Part shown: piece after piece, positions 1 to 8,371 of the stretch
Layout of the letters: every line of letters starts with the position of its first letter
Position numbering within the stretch: position 1 is the stretch's first letter
Assembly (NCBI RefSeq): GCF_900156205.1
Contig: NZ_FTNA01000031.1
Coordinates: forward strand, 1-40,000
Length of the DNA stretch: 40,000 nucleotides
Reading direction: 5' to 3'
Source of the DNA: Leptospira interrogans
GTDB taxonomy: Bacteria; Spirochaetota; Leptospiria; Leptospirales; Leptospiraceae
Translations under genes and position numbers: made by a program
Notes under the pieces: generated by a model
What the model was told of the DNA's origin: nothing
What the model saw: the letters and a program-made list of their open reading frames with translations, nothing else
The model's database searches: none

Positions 1-265
1 CAAACTTTTTTAAGATCGCGTTCTCATCCTTTAATCTCAGATTCTCTTTACGAAGTCTTTTCAACTCTTCGCTTTCCTTTAGCTGTTTATCCGGAAGTGG
101 TTGCTCTGTTTCCTTCTTTTTCAAATGCTCGGCCTTCCATTGTCTCAATACAAAGTAGCTAACTCCTAAGGACTCTGCTACTTCTTTTATTGTAAACGAT
201 CCGTTTAACGTCCGGTTTACCGCTTGTTCCCGAAACTCCGGCGAATATTTTCTTCTTCCTTTCAT
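1..265 (-). CDS. IS3-family transposase OrfA (partial)
   Basis: Reading from the ATG at 265 down to the window edge gives about 88 residues starting MKGRRKYSPEFREQAV, then KEVAESLGVSYFVLRQW and a charged tail rich in Lys, Glu and Leu (LRKENLRLKDENAILKK). This is the classic IS3 OrfA layout: a helix-turn-helix DNA-binding domain followed by a leucine-zipper-like coiled coil. In the family OrfA binds the terminal repeats and is joined to OrfB by programmed frameshifting. A purine-rich ribosome site (AAAAGGTGAG) sits just before the ATG. The gene is cut by the window boundary, so stop and frameshift site are not visible. Confidence 0.85.
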   Translation of the reverse strand, partial: MKGRRKYSPEFREQAVNRTLNGSFTIKEVAESLGVSYFVLRQWKAEHLKKKETEQPLPDKQLKESEELKRLRKENLRLKDENAILKKF

Positions 266-324
266 TCTCACCTTTTACCTCTATTCTTGGAAAAAAAGGT
301 GTCTACTTTTATGTTACTAGGTCA
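1..324 (-). mobile_element. IS3-family insertion sequence, left part only (runs off the window)
   Basis: The block contains the upstream end and the first gene of an IS3-family element read on the minus strand. The probable terminal inverted repeat begins TGACC at about 324, the usual kind of end for this family, and runs toward the OrfA start at 265. The rest of the element, including the OrfB integrase, lies outside the window, so its completeness cannot be judged. IS3-type elements such as IS1500 are known in Leptospira. That name is a guess from the genus. Confidence 0.7.
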
Positions 325-373
325 ATTGAAGTAGTTTTGTTAGACTCCACTATAGAATTTTTCAACAACTCTA

Positions 374-1279
374 TTAATTTGTGTTTTCCATTGATAAGTT
401 TTGATCTTTTCCGATAGATTCCGCAAGAATGAGTCCTAAAAATACAATTGTACATCCTACAATTCGTACTGGCCCTGATTTCTCACCTAATAATAGAAAA
501 GCGATAATTGAGGAAAAAACTGGTTCCAAAGAAAAGATAATTCCCACACGAGTAGGTGACACATAACGTTGAAATTTAGTTTGTAAAAACGTAGTTAATA
601 CGGAAGCCAAAAGTGCGTTGTACAATACTCCTGGAATTAATCTTGCACTTGGATTTAATCTAATTTTTTCAATTCCTACAAAATGTAATATGATTACAGA
701 AATCAACGCAAAAAATCCCGCCACAAAGGATTGATAAAAAACGGATATTCGAATTGGTATTTGGATACTTACTCTGTCCATTTGTATGATATACAACGAA
801 AAAAAAATTGCTCCACCTAACGTGATCCAGTCGCCGTTTGTAATTGTTAGAGTGCCTTCCATTCCGATTTCTCCCGCAAATATCAGACATATTCCGGTAA
901 AAACCACAGAAGCTCCTAAAAGATTTCCTTTTCCGGGCATTCTTTTTTTTAAAATTGCTTCAAAAATTGGAGTAATTACGACTAACGTTCCTATTAAAAA
1001 AGAGGATTTAGTTGCAGTTGTAGTTTTGAGTCCTATGGTTTCGCATGCAAATCCGAGATATAAAAACATTCCGAGTAAAAATGCCCCCGGGTACCAAATT
1101 TTACCCTTTCTAAATTCTTTCCAGGCGAACGGTAAAAAGATCATACTTGCGATTCCAAAACGAAGTCCCAGAAATATAGAAGGCGAAGTGTCTCTGAGAC
1201 CGAAAATAGTCATTGTAAAGGTTCCTCCCCATATCAAGGTGCAGAGGATAAGATAAATTTCGTGTCTTATGTGAAACAT
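374..1279 (-). CDS. DMT superfamily (EamA-type) membrane transporter
   Basis: This 301-residue protein is almost entirely hydrophobic with about ten predicted membrane helices, arranged as the two-fold EamA repeat typical of drug/metabolite exporters. Recognisable family features are [12 protein letters not shown] near the N terminus, the [16 protein letters not shown] segment closing the first repeat, and [17 protein letters not shown] in the second repeat. It should sit in the inner membrane, but the substrate cannot be read from sequence. Its ATG shares one base with the TAA stop of the upstream peptidase gene (TAATG), so the two are very probably co-transcribed and translationally coupled. 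The last residues are hydrophilic and the stop lies about 50 bases from the IS3 element end. Confidence 0.85.
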   Translation of the reverse strand: MFHIRHEIYLILCTLIWGGTFTMTIFGLRDTSPSIFLGLRFGIASMIFLPFAWKEFRKGKIWYPGAFLLGMFLYLGFACETIGLKTTTATKSSFLIGTLVVITPIFEAILKKRMPGKGNLLGASVVFTGICLIFAGEIGMEGTLTITNGDWITLGGAIFFSLYIIQMDRVSIQIPIRISVFYQSFVAGFFALISVIILHFVGIEKIRLNPSARLIPGVLYNALLASVLTTFLQTKFQRYVSPTRVGIIFSLEPVFSSIIAFLLLGEKSGPVRIVGCTIVFLGLILAESIGKDQNLSMENTN

Positions 1280-2799
1280 TATATTCTATTTTTCTTAAGT
1301 ACGATTTTTAGAGGTTCCCATTTGCCGTTTGGTCTGGTTTGTATTTCTGTCGGTTCGTAACCTTCTTTCGAAATTTTAACTTTAGTTTCCTTTCTATCTG
1401 GAAACAGTTGAAAGAAAAAACCGTTGATCGGATTAGAAACTCGAATTTCTTCCTGAAAGTATTTTATTCTTTCGATTTCTACTTTTGCTTCGAGTGGTGT
1501 TCCGAATTCATCCGTGATTTTTAGAAAAATCTTTTTTCCTTCTAAAACTTCGTTTAACAATAAGTTCCAAGCCTTCCTCAAGGATACGTTTACTTTTTCC
1601 ACTTCCTTGTATTCCGGGTTGAGATGTGTGGTTTCCAATAGATAAGCGAGAGTTCCATGTGCAAAGTAGAAGTAGTCTTGATCGACTCCGTCTATTGGAT
1701 AGATATTTTTTTTTGCTTCGAATTCTTTTTCTGGATTTAAGCTAGTCACAGAAGCAGCGATTTTTTTTCCTATTTCCTTGGCCACGTCTGGTTCCGGATT
1801 ATTTAATGAATCGATCGAATATGGAATTAACAGACAATTTGCATATGCATGATAGCTAATGGATGCCGCAAACCTTTCCCGATTTGCAAGGTCCATCATT
1901 GCTTTTGTTTCTGATTCTGACCCTGGCGAGGGGCCTCTATAAAAATAGTTAGAAGGATTAGAAGAAGAATATCCTCCTCCGGCTTTTCCCCAATAAAACG
2001 GATAATTGCGATTGATATCTACTCCTGGATTTAACTTGTCGTTTACTGGACCAGAACCTGGATAACCGTTTTTTCTTCCCATCAGGTTAGATACGTGCCA
2101 AAAATGTCTGGCGCCATCTGGATTGACAATAGGTACAATCCAGATTTTCATCTTATTTAGGATTTCCTGATATTCTTTTGGTCTAGATAATACGGAATAG
2201 ATTATATCGTAACAGTGTTCAATGGATATAACTTCGTTTGCGTGGTGAGCGCAGTTAAAAAGTACGGAAATTTTTTCCTCGTCTGGAGTGGTTGTGTTTG
2301 TTAGAAGTAGGGCCGGAATTTCTCTTCCTCTAGCGGTTTTGCCGATCACTTCCATTCTGGATTGTTCCGAATATAAATTTGCGATTCCAAGTAAATAATG
2401 AATATTTAATATGTTATCCTTATAACCTTTTTTTAGATCTTCAAGACTTGTAAATCTTTCGTTGATCAATTCCTGATAATTGCCGGAATAATATTTAAAT
2501 GGTAAGTATTGTTTAACGACGGAAATTCCGGGAGATGGAAATCCGAACTTATCTATGTCTTGTTTATTGATTACGGAATAATAAGAATCCGATTCTTGAT
2601 AACTGATGTTATACTTTCCTCCGGTTTTTTCTTTAAATTCTCCCAGTCGTCCTGGATCGATCCGAACGAGTATCATTTTTCTTGGATCGTTTAAGGGAGA
2701 ATTTGGAATCTTTTTACGAAAGAAACCAGCACAGGAAACAAATAAAAACAGACAAATATAGACTATAAATATGGTGTTTGAAGGAAGATACGATTTCAT
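1279..2799 (-). CDS. M14-family zinc carboxypeptidase, predicted lipoprotein
   Basis: The 506-residue product begins with a signal peptide ending LFLFVSC, a spirochaetal lipobox with Cys23 as the likely lipidated residue. The M14 domain spans about 120-410. Zinc ligands are H186 and E189 in HHANE, plus H317 in SYHAY. Arg264 lies in the conserved DINRNYP, and Glu389 in YLLET is the expected catalytic glutamate, so all key residues are present. [10 protein letters not shown] around 226-235 is also typical. Residues from about 420 to the end look like a small carboxypeptidase-regulatory-like beta domain. The protein should hydrolyse C-terminal residues of peptides at the cell surface or in the periplasm; substrate unknown. 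It is first in a coupled pair with the DMT transporter and divergent from the SUMF1-like gene. Confidence 0.88.
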   Translation of the reverse strand: MKSYLPSNTIFIVYICLFLFVSCAGFFRKKIPNSPLNDPRKMILVRIDPGRLGEFKEKTGGKYNISYQESDSYYSVINKQDIDKFGFPSPGISVVKQYLPFKYYSGNYQELINERFTSLEDLKKGYKDNILNIHYLLGIANLYSEQSRMEVIGKTARGREIPALLLTNTTTPDEEKISVLFNCAHHANEVISIEHCYDIIYSVLSRPKEYQEILNKMKIWIVPIVNPDGARHFWHVSNLMGRKNGYPGSGPVNDKLNPGVDINRNYPFYWGKAGGGYSSSNPSNYFYRGPSPGSESETKAMMDLANRERFAASISYHAYANCLLIPYSIDSLNNPEPDVAKEIGKKIAASVTSLNPEKEFEAKKNIYPIDGVDQDYFYFAHGTLAYLLETTHLNPEYKEVEKVNVSLRKAWNLLLNEVLEGKKIFLKITDEFGTPLEAKVEIERIKYFQEEIRVSNPINGFFFQLFPDRKETKVKISKEGYEPTEIQTRPNGKWEPLKIVLKKNRI

Positions 2800-2886
2800 T
2801 CTTTATAAAATATTGGAACTAGTTTGTTCTTATCGCTTTCAGAATCCAGAGATTTTTTTAAATACTTGATTGATTTGTCCGTTTCG

Positions 2887-2918
<32 letters not shown>

Positions 2919-2953
2919 GTTTAAGTTTTAAATCTTTTTGGTTAGGACCTTAT

Positions 2954-3838
2954 ATGAAATCGAAAATTCGAAATTTTCTTTTTTTGGTAGTAATGATTTT
3001 AATTGCTCACTGGGGGTGGATGTGTAAGTTGCTTGCGGATCCTTCGGCTTGTGGAGGAAAAGAAATTCCAGGAATGAAATGTATTCCTGCCGGAGAATTT
3101 ATACGCGGAAGTAATGTTTACGATGCAGATGAAAAACCGGAAGAGAAGGTTTATGTAAGTGACTTTTATATGGACATCTATGAAGTCACAAATGAAGATT
3201 TTGACAAATGCAAAAACGCAGGTAAATGCCAAGAATGTTTAAAAACCGGGAAGTGTAATTATATCGGACCACGTTATGGTAAACCTTACTTAGGTCCCAA
3301 ACAACCTGTAACAGGGATTAGTTGGTATACTGCAAAAGAGTTTTGTGAATGGGCTGGTAAAAGACTCCCAACGGAAGCCGAATGGGAGAAAGCTGCCAGG
3401 GGACCAAACGGAAATTTATATCCCTGGGGGAATGAACCAGCAACTTGTGAAAGAGCGATCATTGAAGTAGGGGACATTAAAGGATGTGTTCCTAAAAAGA
3501 CGGAAAAACCTCATCTAATGCCGACTGCAAACGTGGGTACAAGAGCTCCTGGAGTTTATGGATTGTATGATATGGCCGGAAATTCTTGGGAATGGACTGC
3601 GGATTGGTATTCTACTTCTTTTAAGGCTTGTGGTAATTTTTGTAGAGGAAAGGATCCTAAGGGACCTTGTGACGGAAAGGAAGTTTGTCCCGGTTATAAG
3701 AAAAAAGTTTTAAAAAGTGGTTCTTGGTGGTGGCCAGCTCATTATGCGAGGGGTTCTAAAAGAAGATCTCATATTCCAGAGAATTTTCCAGAATATCACC
3801 ATTTTGGATTTCGTTGTGCAAAGGATGTAAATAAATAA
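2954..3838 (+). CDS. SUMF1/formylglycine-generating-enzyme-family protein, exported, without the catalytic Cys pair
   Basis: I chose the ATG at 2954 because it has an AGGA ribosome site 8 bases upstream and starts a hydrophobic signal segment (MKSKIRNFLFLVVMILIAHW). A longer in-frame start at 2870 adds 28 residues of non-coding character. The 294-residue product has the FGE-sulfatase fold: IPAGEFIRGS, VTGISWYTAKEFCEWAGKRL, PTEAEWEKAARG, YGLYDMAGNSWEWTADWY and a C-terminal HHFGFRCA. At the place where true formylglycine-generating enzymes carry two cysteines (after GGS) it reads SGSWWWPAHYARGSKR, with none. Two cysteine-rich loops (CKNAGKCQECLKTGKC, and CGNFC through CPG) suggest disulfides outside the cytoplasm. 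It probably has a binding or structural role rather than sulfatase activation. The next gene begins one base after its stop. Confidence 0.85.
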   Translation: MKSKIRNFLFLVVMILIAHWGWMCKLLADPSACGGKEIPGMKCIPAGEFIRGSNVYDADEKPEEKVYVSDFYMDIYEVTNEDFDKCKNAGKCQECLKTGKCNYIGPRYGKPYLGPKQPVTGISWYTAKEFCEWAGKRLPTEAEWEKAARGPNGNLYPWGNEPATCERAIIEVGDIKGCVPKKTEKPHLMPTANVGTRAPGVYGLYDMAGNSWEWTADWYSTSFKACGNFCRGKDPKGPCDGKEVCPGYKKKVLKSGSWWWPAHYARGSKRRSHIPENFPEYHHFGFRCAKDVNK

Positions 3839-3839
3839 T

Positions 3840-4901
3840 ATGTTTAATTATTCTAAATTAGGAATTTATGTTGTTCTTATGTTTCTTTCTTTTATTTTTT
3901 TGTTCTGTTCCGGGCCAAAAAAAATCGAGGAAAACCAAAATGTTTCTTTAAATGAGGGAGATATTGTTTCTAAACTTAAAGAAACTCCTCAGGAAACTCT
4001 CGTTCCTACCAAGTGGGACGTGGGTGATACTACGGTTTCTAACGAAGACCGTTTGGATCTTCTGATTCCACACGTTCAAAATTTAGGAAACGTTTACGTT
4101 GGAGTTGGTTCGGAACAAAATCTTACAATTGCTGCTTGGGCTAAGTCGGATTTTATTTATCTTATGGATTTTACTCAGATTGTAGTTCACGCAAATACGA
4201 TCACGATTCTTTTTCTTCAAAAAAGTGAAAAGAAAGAAGATTTCATTCGCCTTTGGGGAAAAGAGGGGGAAAAGGAAGCGCTTGAGTTGATCCAGGTTTC
4301 TTTTTCGGACCCGGAAGTTTATAAAAAGGTTTATAAACAGGCTTCTCCGTTTATTCGAAAACGCCATAAAACTAATTTGATGCTTTCTAAGAAATACAAT
4401 TATAAGATGTTTCAGACAGATGATGAACAATATTCTTATATTCGAAAGTTGGCTATCGAAGGAAAAATTTTACCAATTCGAGGTAATCTTTTAGGAAATA
4501 TTACGTTAACCGGTATTGGGAACACTTTGAAAAAAATAGGCCGTAAAGTGGGAATTATTTATTTTAGTAATGCAGAAGAATATTTCGCTTATCCTCAAGA
4601 ATTTAAAAACTCGATTCTCAATCTTCCAGTCTCAGAAAGTTCTCTTGTGGTGAGAACAATTTCGGTTCGTAAGGATTTATTTCCTTGGTCTCCCGGTTCG
4701 GAAATTTCTACGGATCGAGGTTTTCATTATTGTGTTCAAAAAATTTCCAACTTTCAAAAATGGTTATCTAGTGGCAAACCAGGACTTCGTTCTTTACAAG
4801 TGATGGTGGAAGGTGGAACCGTGGATAAGAAGAATGGTATTACGGTTGTTGATAAGGAACCTGTTGTTACGGAAGATAAACTTCCTAAAACGGGTGGTTA
4901 G
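3840..4901 (+). CDS. predicted lipoprotein of unknown function
   Basis: The 353-residue protein starts with a hydrophobic signal segment ending FIFLFCSG, a spirochaete-style lipobox with Cys near residue 24, then a short Lys/Glu linker. The body contains NVYVGVGSEQNLTIAAWA followed by a run of hydrophobic strands. A glycine-rich turn followed by strands is reminiscent of a Rossmann/methyltransferase-like fold, and I have a vague recollection of uncharacterised leptospiral families with this look. No catalytic motif is obvious. The C terminus is Val/Lys-rich and low in complexity. It follows the SUMF1-like gene with a single-base gap, so the two are almost certainly one transcription unit and may act together at the envelope. 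Function unknown. Confidence 0.75.
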   Translation: MFNYSKLGIYVVLMFLSFIFLFCSGPKKIEENQNVSLNEGDIVSKLKETPQETLVPTKWDVGDTTVSNEDRLDLLIPHVQNLGNVYVGVGSEQNLTIAAWAKSDFIYLMDFTQIVVHANTITILFLQKSEKKEDFIRLWGKEGEKEALELIQVSFSDPEVYKKVYKQASPFIRKRHKTNLMLSKKYNYKMFQTDDEQYSYIRKLAIEGKILPIRGNLLGNITLTGIGNTLKKIGRKVGIIYFSNAEEYFAYPQEFKNSILNLPVSESSLVVRTISVRKDLFPWSPGSEISTDRGFHYCVQKISNFQKWLSSGKPGLRSLQVMVEGGTVDKKNGITVVDKEPVVTEDKLPKTGG

Positions 4902-5680
4902 ATACAAATTATTATTGTTCTATAGTTAAAATCTAGATGGATTGTGTTTGAGGCGCGGTCCGGTTATGATTTAAAGAATATTAAAGTTTATTTATATTTA
5001 AAAATTATGAATTATTCATTTTTAATAACTCAGGCGATTTGTTTTTGAACACTGGTATGTGGGGAATCTATATTCAAAATTTATAGATTTTTAATTGTTC
5101 AAGCACCTGCTTTGGGCGTGGGAAAATCTGCATTCAAAAGTTGCTCTCTTCTTAAGAGACGTAATTTGTGGGAACTCTTACAAATTTGGGTTTAATAGAT
5201 CAATTTTGAAAATGTAGTAGTTCCTATAGATTTTGTCCCATTTTAGATTTATTACTCTTTTTGAAAGTTTTAAAATTCTGGAAAGCCGTGGTAGTTCCCA
5301 CATTTTTAGAGTTTCGCAGTAAAATAACGATTTTGAAGACTACTTGACGTGAATTAACGCGAAAGAGATCGATGCGAGGAAAACTCAGCAGAACTCTTTC
5401 TCAAACTAAAGCTGTCTCGCTTCTATGGTCGCTCGAAGTAACTCAGCGTCTCGCTCGCTCGACAGATCGTGTTTTATAATCAATTGAAACTTAAGATGAA
5501 TATTGTATTGCGCTTCCTGTATGCAATTTATTGACCAGAGTTGAGAGCCCTGTCCGGCTACTTGTAGCAAGCCGGATTCGTCCAATCTTTCTTACGTAAA
5601 ATTCACATTATTGAAGTGTAAATGATTCGATATTTTATTATATAATTCTGAATAACAGATAAATTCTGAAATTAAAACGG
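4902..5680. repeat. gene-free spacer with degenerate interspersed repeats
   Basis: I see no credible gene. The spacer holds several repeat types shared with other spacers of the window. Two copies of GTGGGRAAT-CT-YATTCAAAA-like sequence lie near 5060 and 5118. The GTAGTTCCYAC motif occurs near 5217 and 5291, with an inverted relative near 5168. The CTCAAACT...TCTCGCTTCTAYGGTCGCTCG block at about 5381-5490 matches copies at 6961-7020 and, inverted, at 39866-39940. A GC-rich stem (TCCGGCT/AGCCGGA, 10-base loop) lies at 5553-5576. No T-tract follows the stem on either strand, so a terminator is not supported. Confidence 0.6.
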
Positions 5681-6100
5681 CTAATGAACGTTATGTGATA
5701 TGTATAGTGGAAATAAGTTTTTAATCTCGTTTTCTAAACTTGTCGCATCGAAAGAACTAACTTTTCGTCCCAGATCTTGAACTACTGCTAAAATATTTTG
5801 AACTAAAAGATTGGTTGCGATGTCGTCATTTGCTTTTTCGAAACTCTCAAAATCAATATAAAGTCGGTAGTCTGCGGAATTTTGTTTTTTCTGATAGAGT
5901 TTACGTTCTTTATAAAATTCTTTAAGATCCGTACGGATTAAGATAGGGATTACACCAATGGATTTAATATTAGCTCCATAGTCTTTATCTAAGAAATGTT
6001 TGTTTAGAATTGATCCTACATTTTTTCTAACGCGGCGAAATTTGTCTGGAACGTTTTGACTAAAACGTCCGTCAATTTCAGAACTGATAAAAAATTCCAT
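5681..6100 (-). CDS. Imm44-like immunity protein (orphan)
   Basis: This 139-residue protein begins MEFFISSEIDGRFSQ, continues with FRRVRKNVGSILNKHF and DKDYGANIKSIGVIPILI, and has RLYIDFESFEKANDD in the middle. That order, an F(W)ISGEID-like start then DKDYG and a strand-rich IPI segment, resembles the Imm44 family of small immunity proteins from polymorphic toxin systems. I recognise it from memory only, so the family call is tentative. No toxin gene lies within more than 1 kb on either side. There is no signal peptide, so it should be cytoplasmic. It stands alone between repeat-filled spacers, which suggests an orphan left after loss or movement of its partner, or a stray acquired antitoxin-type gene. 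Confidence 0.6.
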   Translation of the reverse strand: MEFFISSEIDGRFSQNVPDKFRRVRKNVGSILNKHFLDKDYGANIKSIGVIPILIRTDLKEFYKERKLYQKKQNSADYRLYIDFESFEKANDDIATNLLVQNILAVVQDLGRKVSSFDATSLENEIKNLFPLYISHNVH

Positions 6101-7351
6101 CTTGGTTTATTTTAAATTATTTTTTTTCAAGGTAAAGAATAAAATTTTACGATAACGTGATTTAGTATAATAAAAATCTGTCAAGCGCCAATAGAAGTGA
6201 GACGCTTTTGTTATCCAGCTTGATCTTTTTGATAAAATGCAATTTGGTTTCAATCCACTTCCTTTTCAAATAAAGGAAGAAACAGCGATTGTACAGATCT
6301 TAATCGATATATTAGAAAAATGTTTATTAATTTTTCTATACATAACTACTGCGAACCTATCGACATCATACTGTATAAACGTTAAGCAAAATTGTTTAGT
6401 CGGCAAACGGCGATTATTCGTTTGAGTGCGAATAAGGTGCAATAAATAGGTTCTCAAAAAGCGCTTCATTATAAAATAAAAACGTCTGGAAATCATATTT
6501 ATAAAATTGATTTAAAATTTCACTCATTCTATTTGTATCATTTTTTTGGAAGAGAGCTTTTGCTACCAAATACATGTTTGATCTTATTTAAAAATTTTCT
6601 ATTTTACAGATACTTCGATTGTATTGAGTATAAAATTGAGTACCCTAAATTTTTACTACAAAGTCCTGTTTTAAAGCAAAATCCTGGGTATTATTATGTA
6701 GTTCTGAAATAAGATGTCATGAGTTTTGAGACGGTTTTAAATTGGAGTACACTTTTTATATGTTTCTAAGTCGATTTGGACTAAGAGCTTTTCCAAAAAA
6801 CTCAAAAAAATTTACGCGATCATTCTTTAGAAATTTTTAATAAAATGCAATAGTTTCTACAAATTGGGTCGCATTGTAATTTGCTAACTTTCGGGTAGTT
6901 CTAATGTCGTTGATTTTCATAATAGTTTCCACATTTTGTTGAACTCAAATCTGGGTCATTCGAGAAACTCAGCAAATATTTCCTTAAACTCAATGCATCG
7001 CTTCTATGGTCGCTCTGTAGGGCGGTGTTTAGGATTTAGGAAAAGCCCTAAATACAATAAAATTTAGTAAATTATATAATTTTAATGTTTTATAAAAAAA
7101 TAAATATGTTTTTTAAGAGATAAAATCATTATAAACATGACCTAAGTGACGTTAGTATATTTTTTATCTTCACTTTAGAAATACGTATTTTTCTTTATGA
7201 TAAAAATTTAAAAGGATTAAAAACATTTTTTGTTTTTATTTTTGAAGTAAAAATAAATTAAAAATAAACTTCAGATTAAATTAATTTTTATTATTTACAT
7301 TATATAATAATTTCAGAAAATTTTTAACCTTAAAAAGGAAAAAATGAATAG
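6101..7351. other. gene-free AT-rich spacer with repeat relics
   Basis: About 1.25 kb without a supportable gene. Short open frames exist but have no ribosome site or recognisable product. Relics of the spacer repeats occur near 6850 (TAGTTTCTACAAATT), 6922 (TAGTTTCCACATTTT) and 6961-7020 (CTTCTATGGTCGCTC block). A perfect TTATTCG/CGAATAA stem with an 8-base loop lies at 6414-6435 without a T-tract. The last 200 bases before the next gene are extremely AT-rich and contain TATAAT at 7303-7308, a plausible -10 box, but no convincing -35 box precedes it. Confidence 0.5.
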
Positions 7352-8275
7352 ATGAAGGATTATATAATACGAGGAGGAGAACAGGAACTTCCCCCTCCTT
7401 ATCAGATGAAACAAGTAGAATTTTATTCCTTTTGTATACAAGGAAATTGGAATGCAATTCAGTCGATTGTGGATCGGGAGCTAAATGTCCCTGCAAGTGA
7501 AAGGGCACACTATCATGTGTTTAGCGACTATTTGTTTTTAGTATTTGCAAGGCAACAATACCTTGTTCCAGGTAATGATTGTGGTTGGGTGGAAGAAACA
7601 GACGTAGGTTTTTGGATACCTCTTTTTGAAAAAGAGGCTCATGGAATCCGTTTTTATCAACCGTATCTCTTTGTGGACATTTCCACTGCTATGGCAACTG
7701 GAAGAGAAATTTATGGTTTTCATAAAATTCAAGGTCAATTCCAAATTCCTTCTCTTCGGGTTCCTCCGGAATACTTTTCTGTGGATGCGATTACTCCTCG
7801 CGGTAAAGATCGTCAGGCTATTTCTCAAAGGATGCTTACTCTTAGTTGTCCTCCTGGAGAATCTAGAACAAAAAAATCGTACGATGAATTTTCTAAACTT
7901 GGAAATTATCTAGCTGAAACCCTTTTTGATAATCCTTCTAAAATCAAAATCCCTGACTCTAATATTACGATTGATCTCTGGGATAATTTATTTCATTCAG
8001 AAATTGTAATGGTTTTTTTAAAACAATTTAGGGATGCAGCCGATCCTACATTGGCCTGTTATCAAGCGGTTGTAGAAGCGAGTAGTAACGTTACTTGTTT
8101 TCGTAAAGGTGGATATTTAGAAGGAAATTACATTTTGGATGTATTAAGTAACCCATACTTTCCTTTTGTTTCAGATTTCGGTTTAAAAAGCACTTCTATA
8201 CCGATTCATTTTGGAATTTGGTGCGATTTTGATTTCGATTTTTCTCCAGGAAGAATTATTCATCAAAGAGTTTAG
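7352..8275 (+). CDS. acetoacetate decarboxylase-family protein
   Basis: The 307-residue protein has the ADC-superfamily signature YLFVDISTAMATGREIYGF followed by HK. Lys125 in GREIYGFHK sits where the Schiff-base lysine of acetoacetate decarboxylase is found. FWIPLFE upstream also fits the family. True ADC is about 245 residues, so this is longer and may act on a bulkier beta-keto or related substrate. A three-codon frame (ATG AAT AGA TGA, from 7344) precedes the start, its stop overlapping the ATG at 7352. The AAGGA ribosome site is closer to that mini-frame than to 7352, so translation may be coupled through it. It is followed after about 100 bases by an FAD oxidoreductase gene, suggesting a shared pathway. 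Substrate is unknown. Confidence 0.78.
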   Translation: MKDYIIRGGEQELPPPYQMKQVEFYSFCIQGNWNAIQSIVDRELNVPASERAHYHVFSDYLFLVFARQQYLVPGNDCGWVEETDVGFWIPLFEKEAHGIRFYQPYLFVDISTAMATGREIYGFHKIQGQFQIPSLRVPPEYFSVDAITPRGKDRQAISQRMLTLSCPPGESRTKKSYDEFSKLGNYLAETLFDNPSKIKIPDSNITIDLWDNLFHSEIVMVFLKQFRDAADPTLACYQAVVEASSNVTCFRKGGYLEGNYILDVLSNPYFPFVSDFGLKSTSIPIHFGIWCDFDFDFSPGRIIHQRV

Positions 8276-8371
8276 AATTTTATTTCAAAGAAGTATCGCA
8301 ATTAGGATTAAGGTACTTTATAAGCGATAATAAAATTTAAAAGTATAACTTAATTTCTGTTAGGTGTATTT

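Noticed and set aside
5553..5576. Terminator for the Imm44-like gene
   Set aside because: The stem is GC-rich but more than 100 bases past the gene's end and lacks a T-tract on the minus strand.
6414..6435. Transcription terminator hairpin
   Set aside because: The stem TTATTCG/CGAATAA is short and AT-rich, with no T-run on either side and no gene ending nearby.
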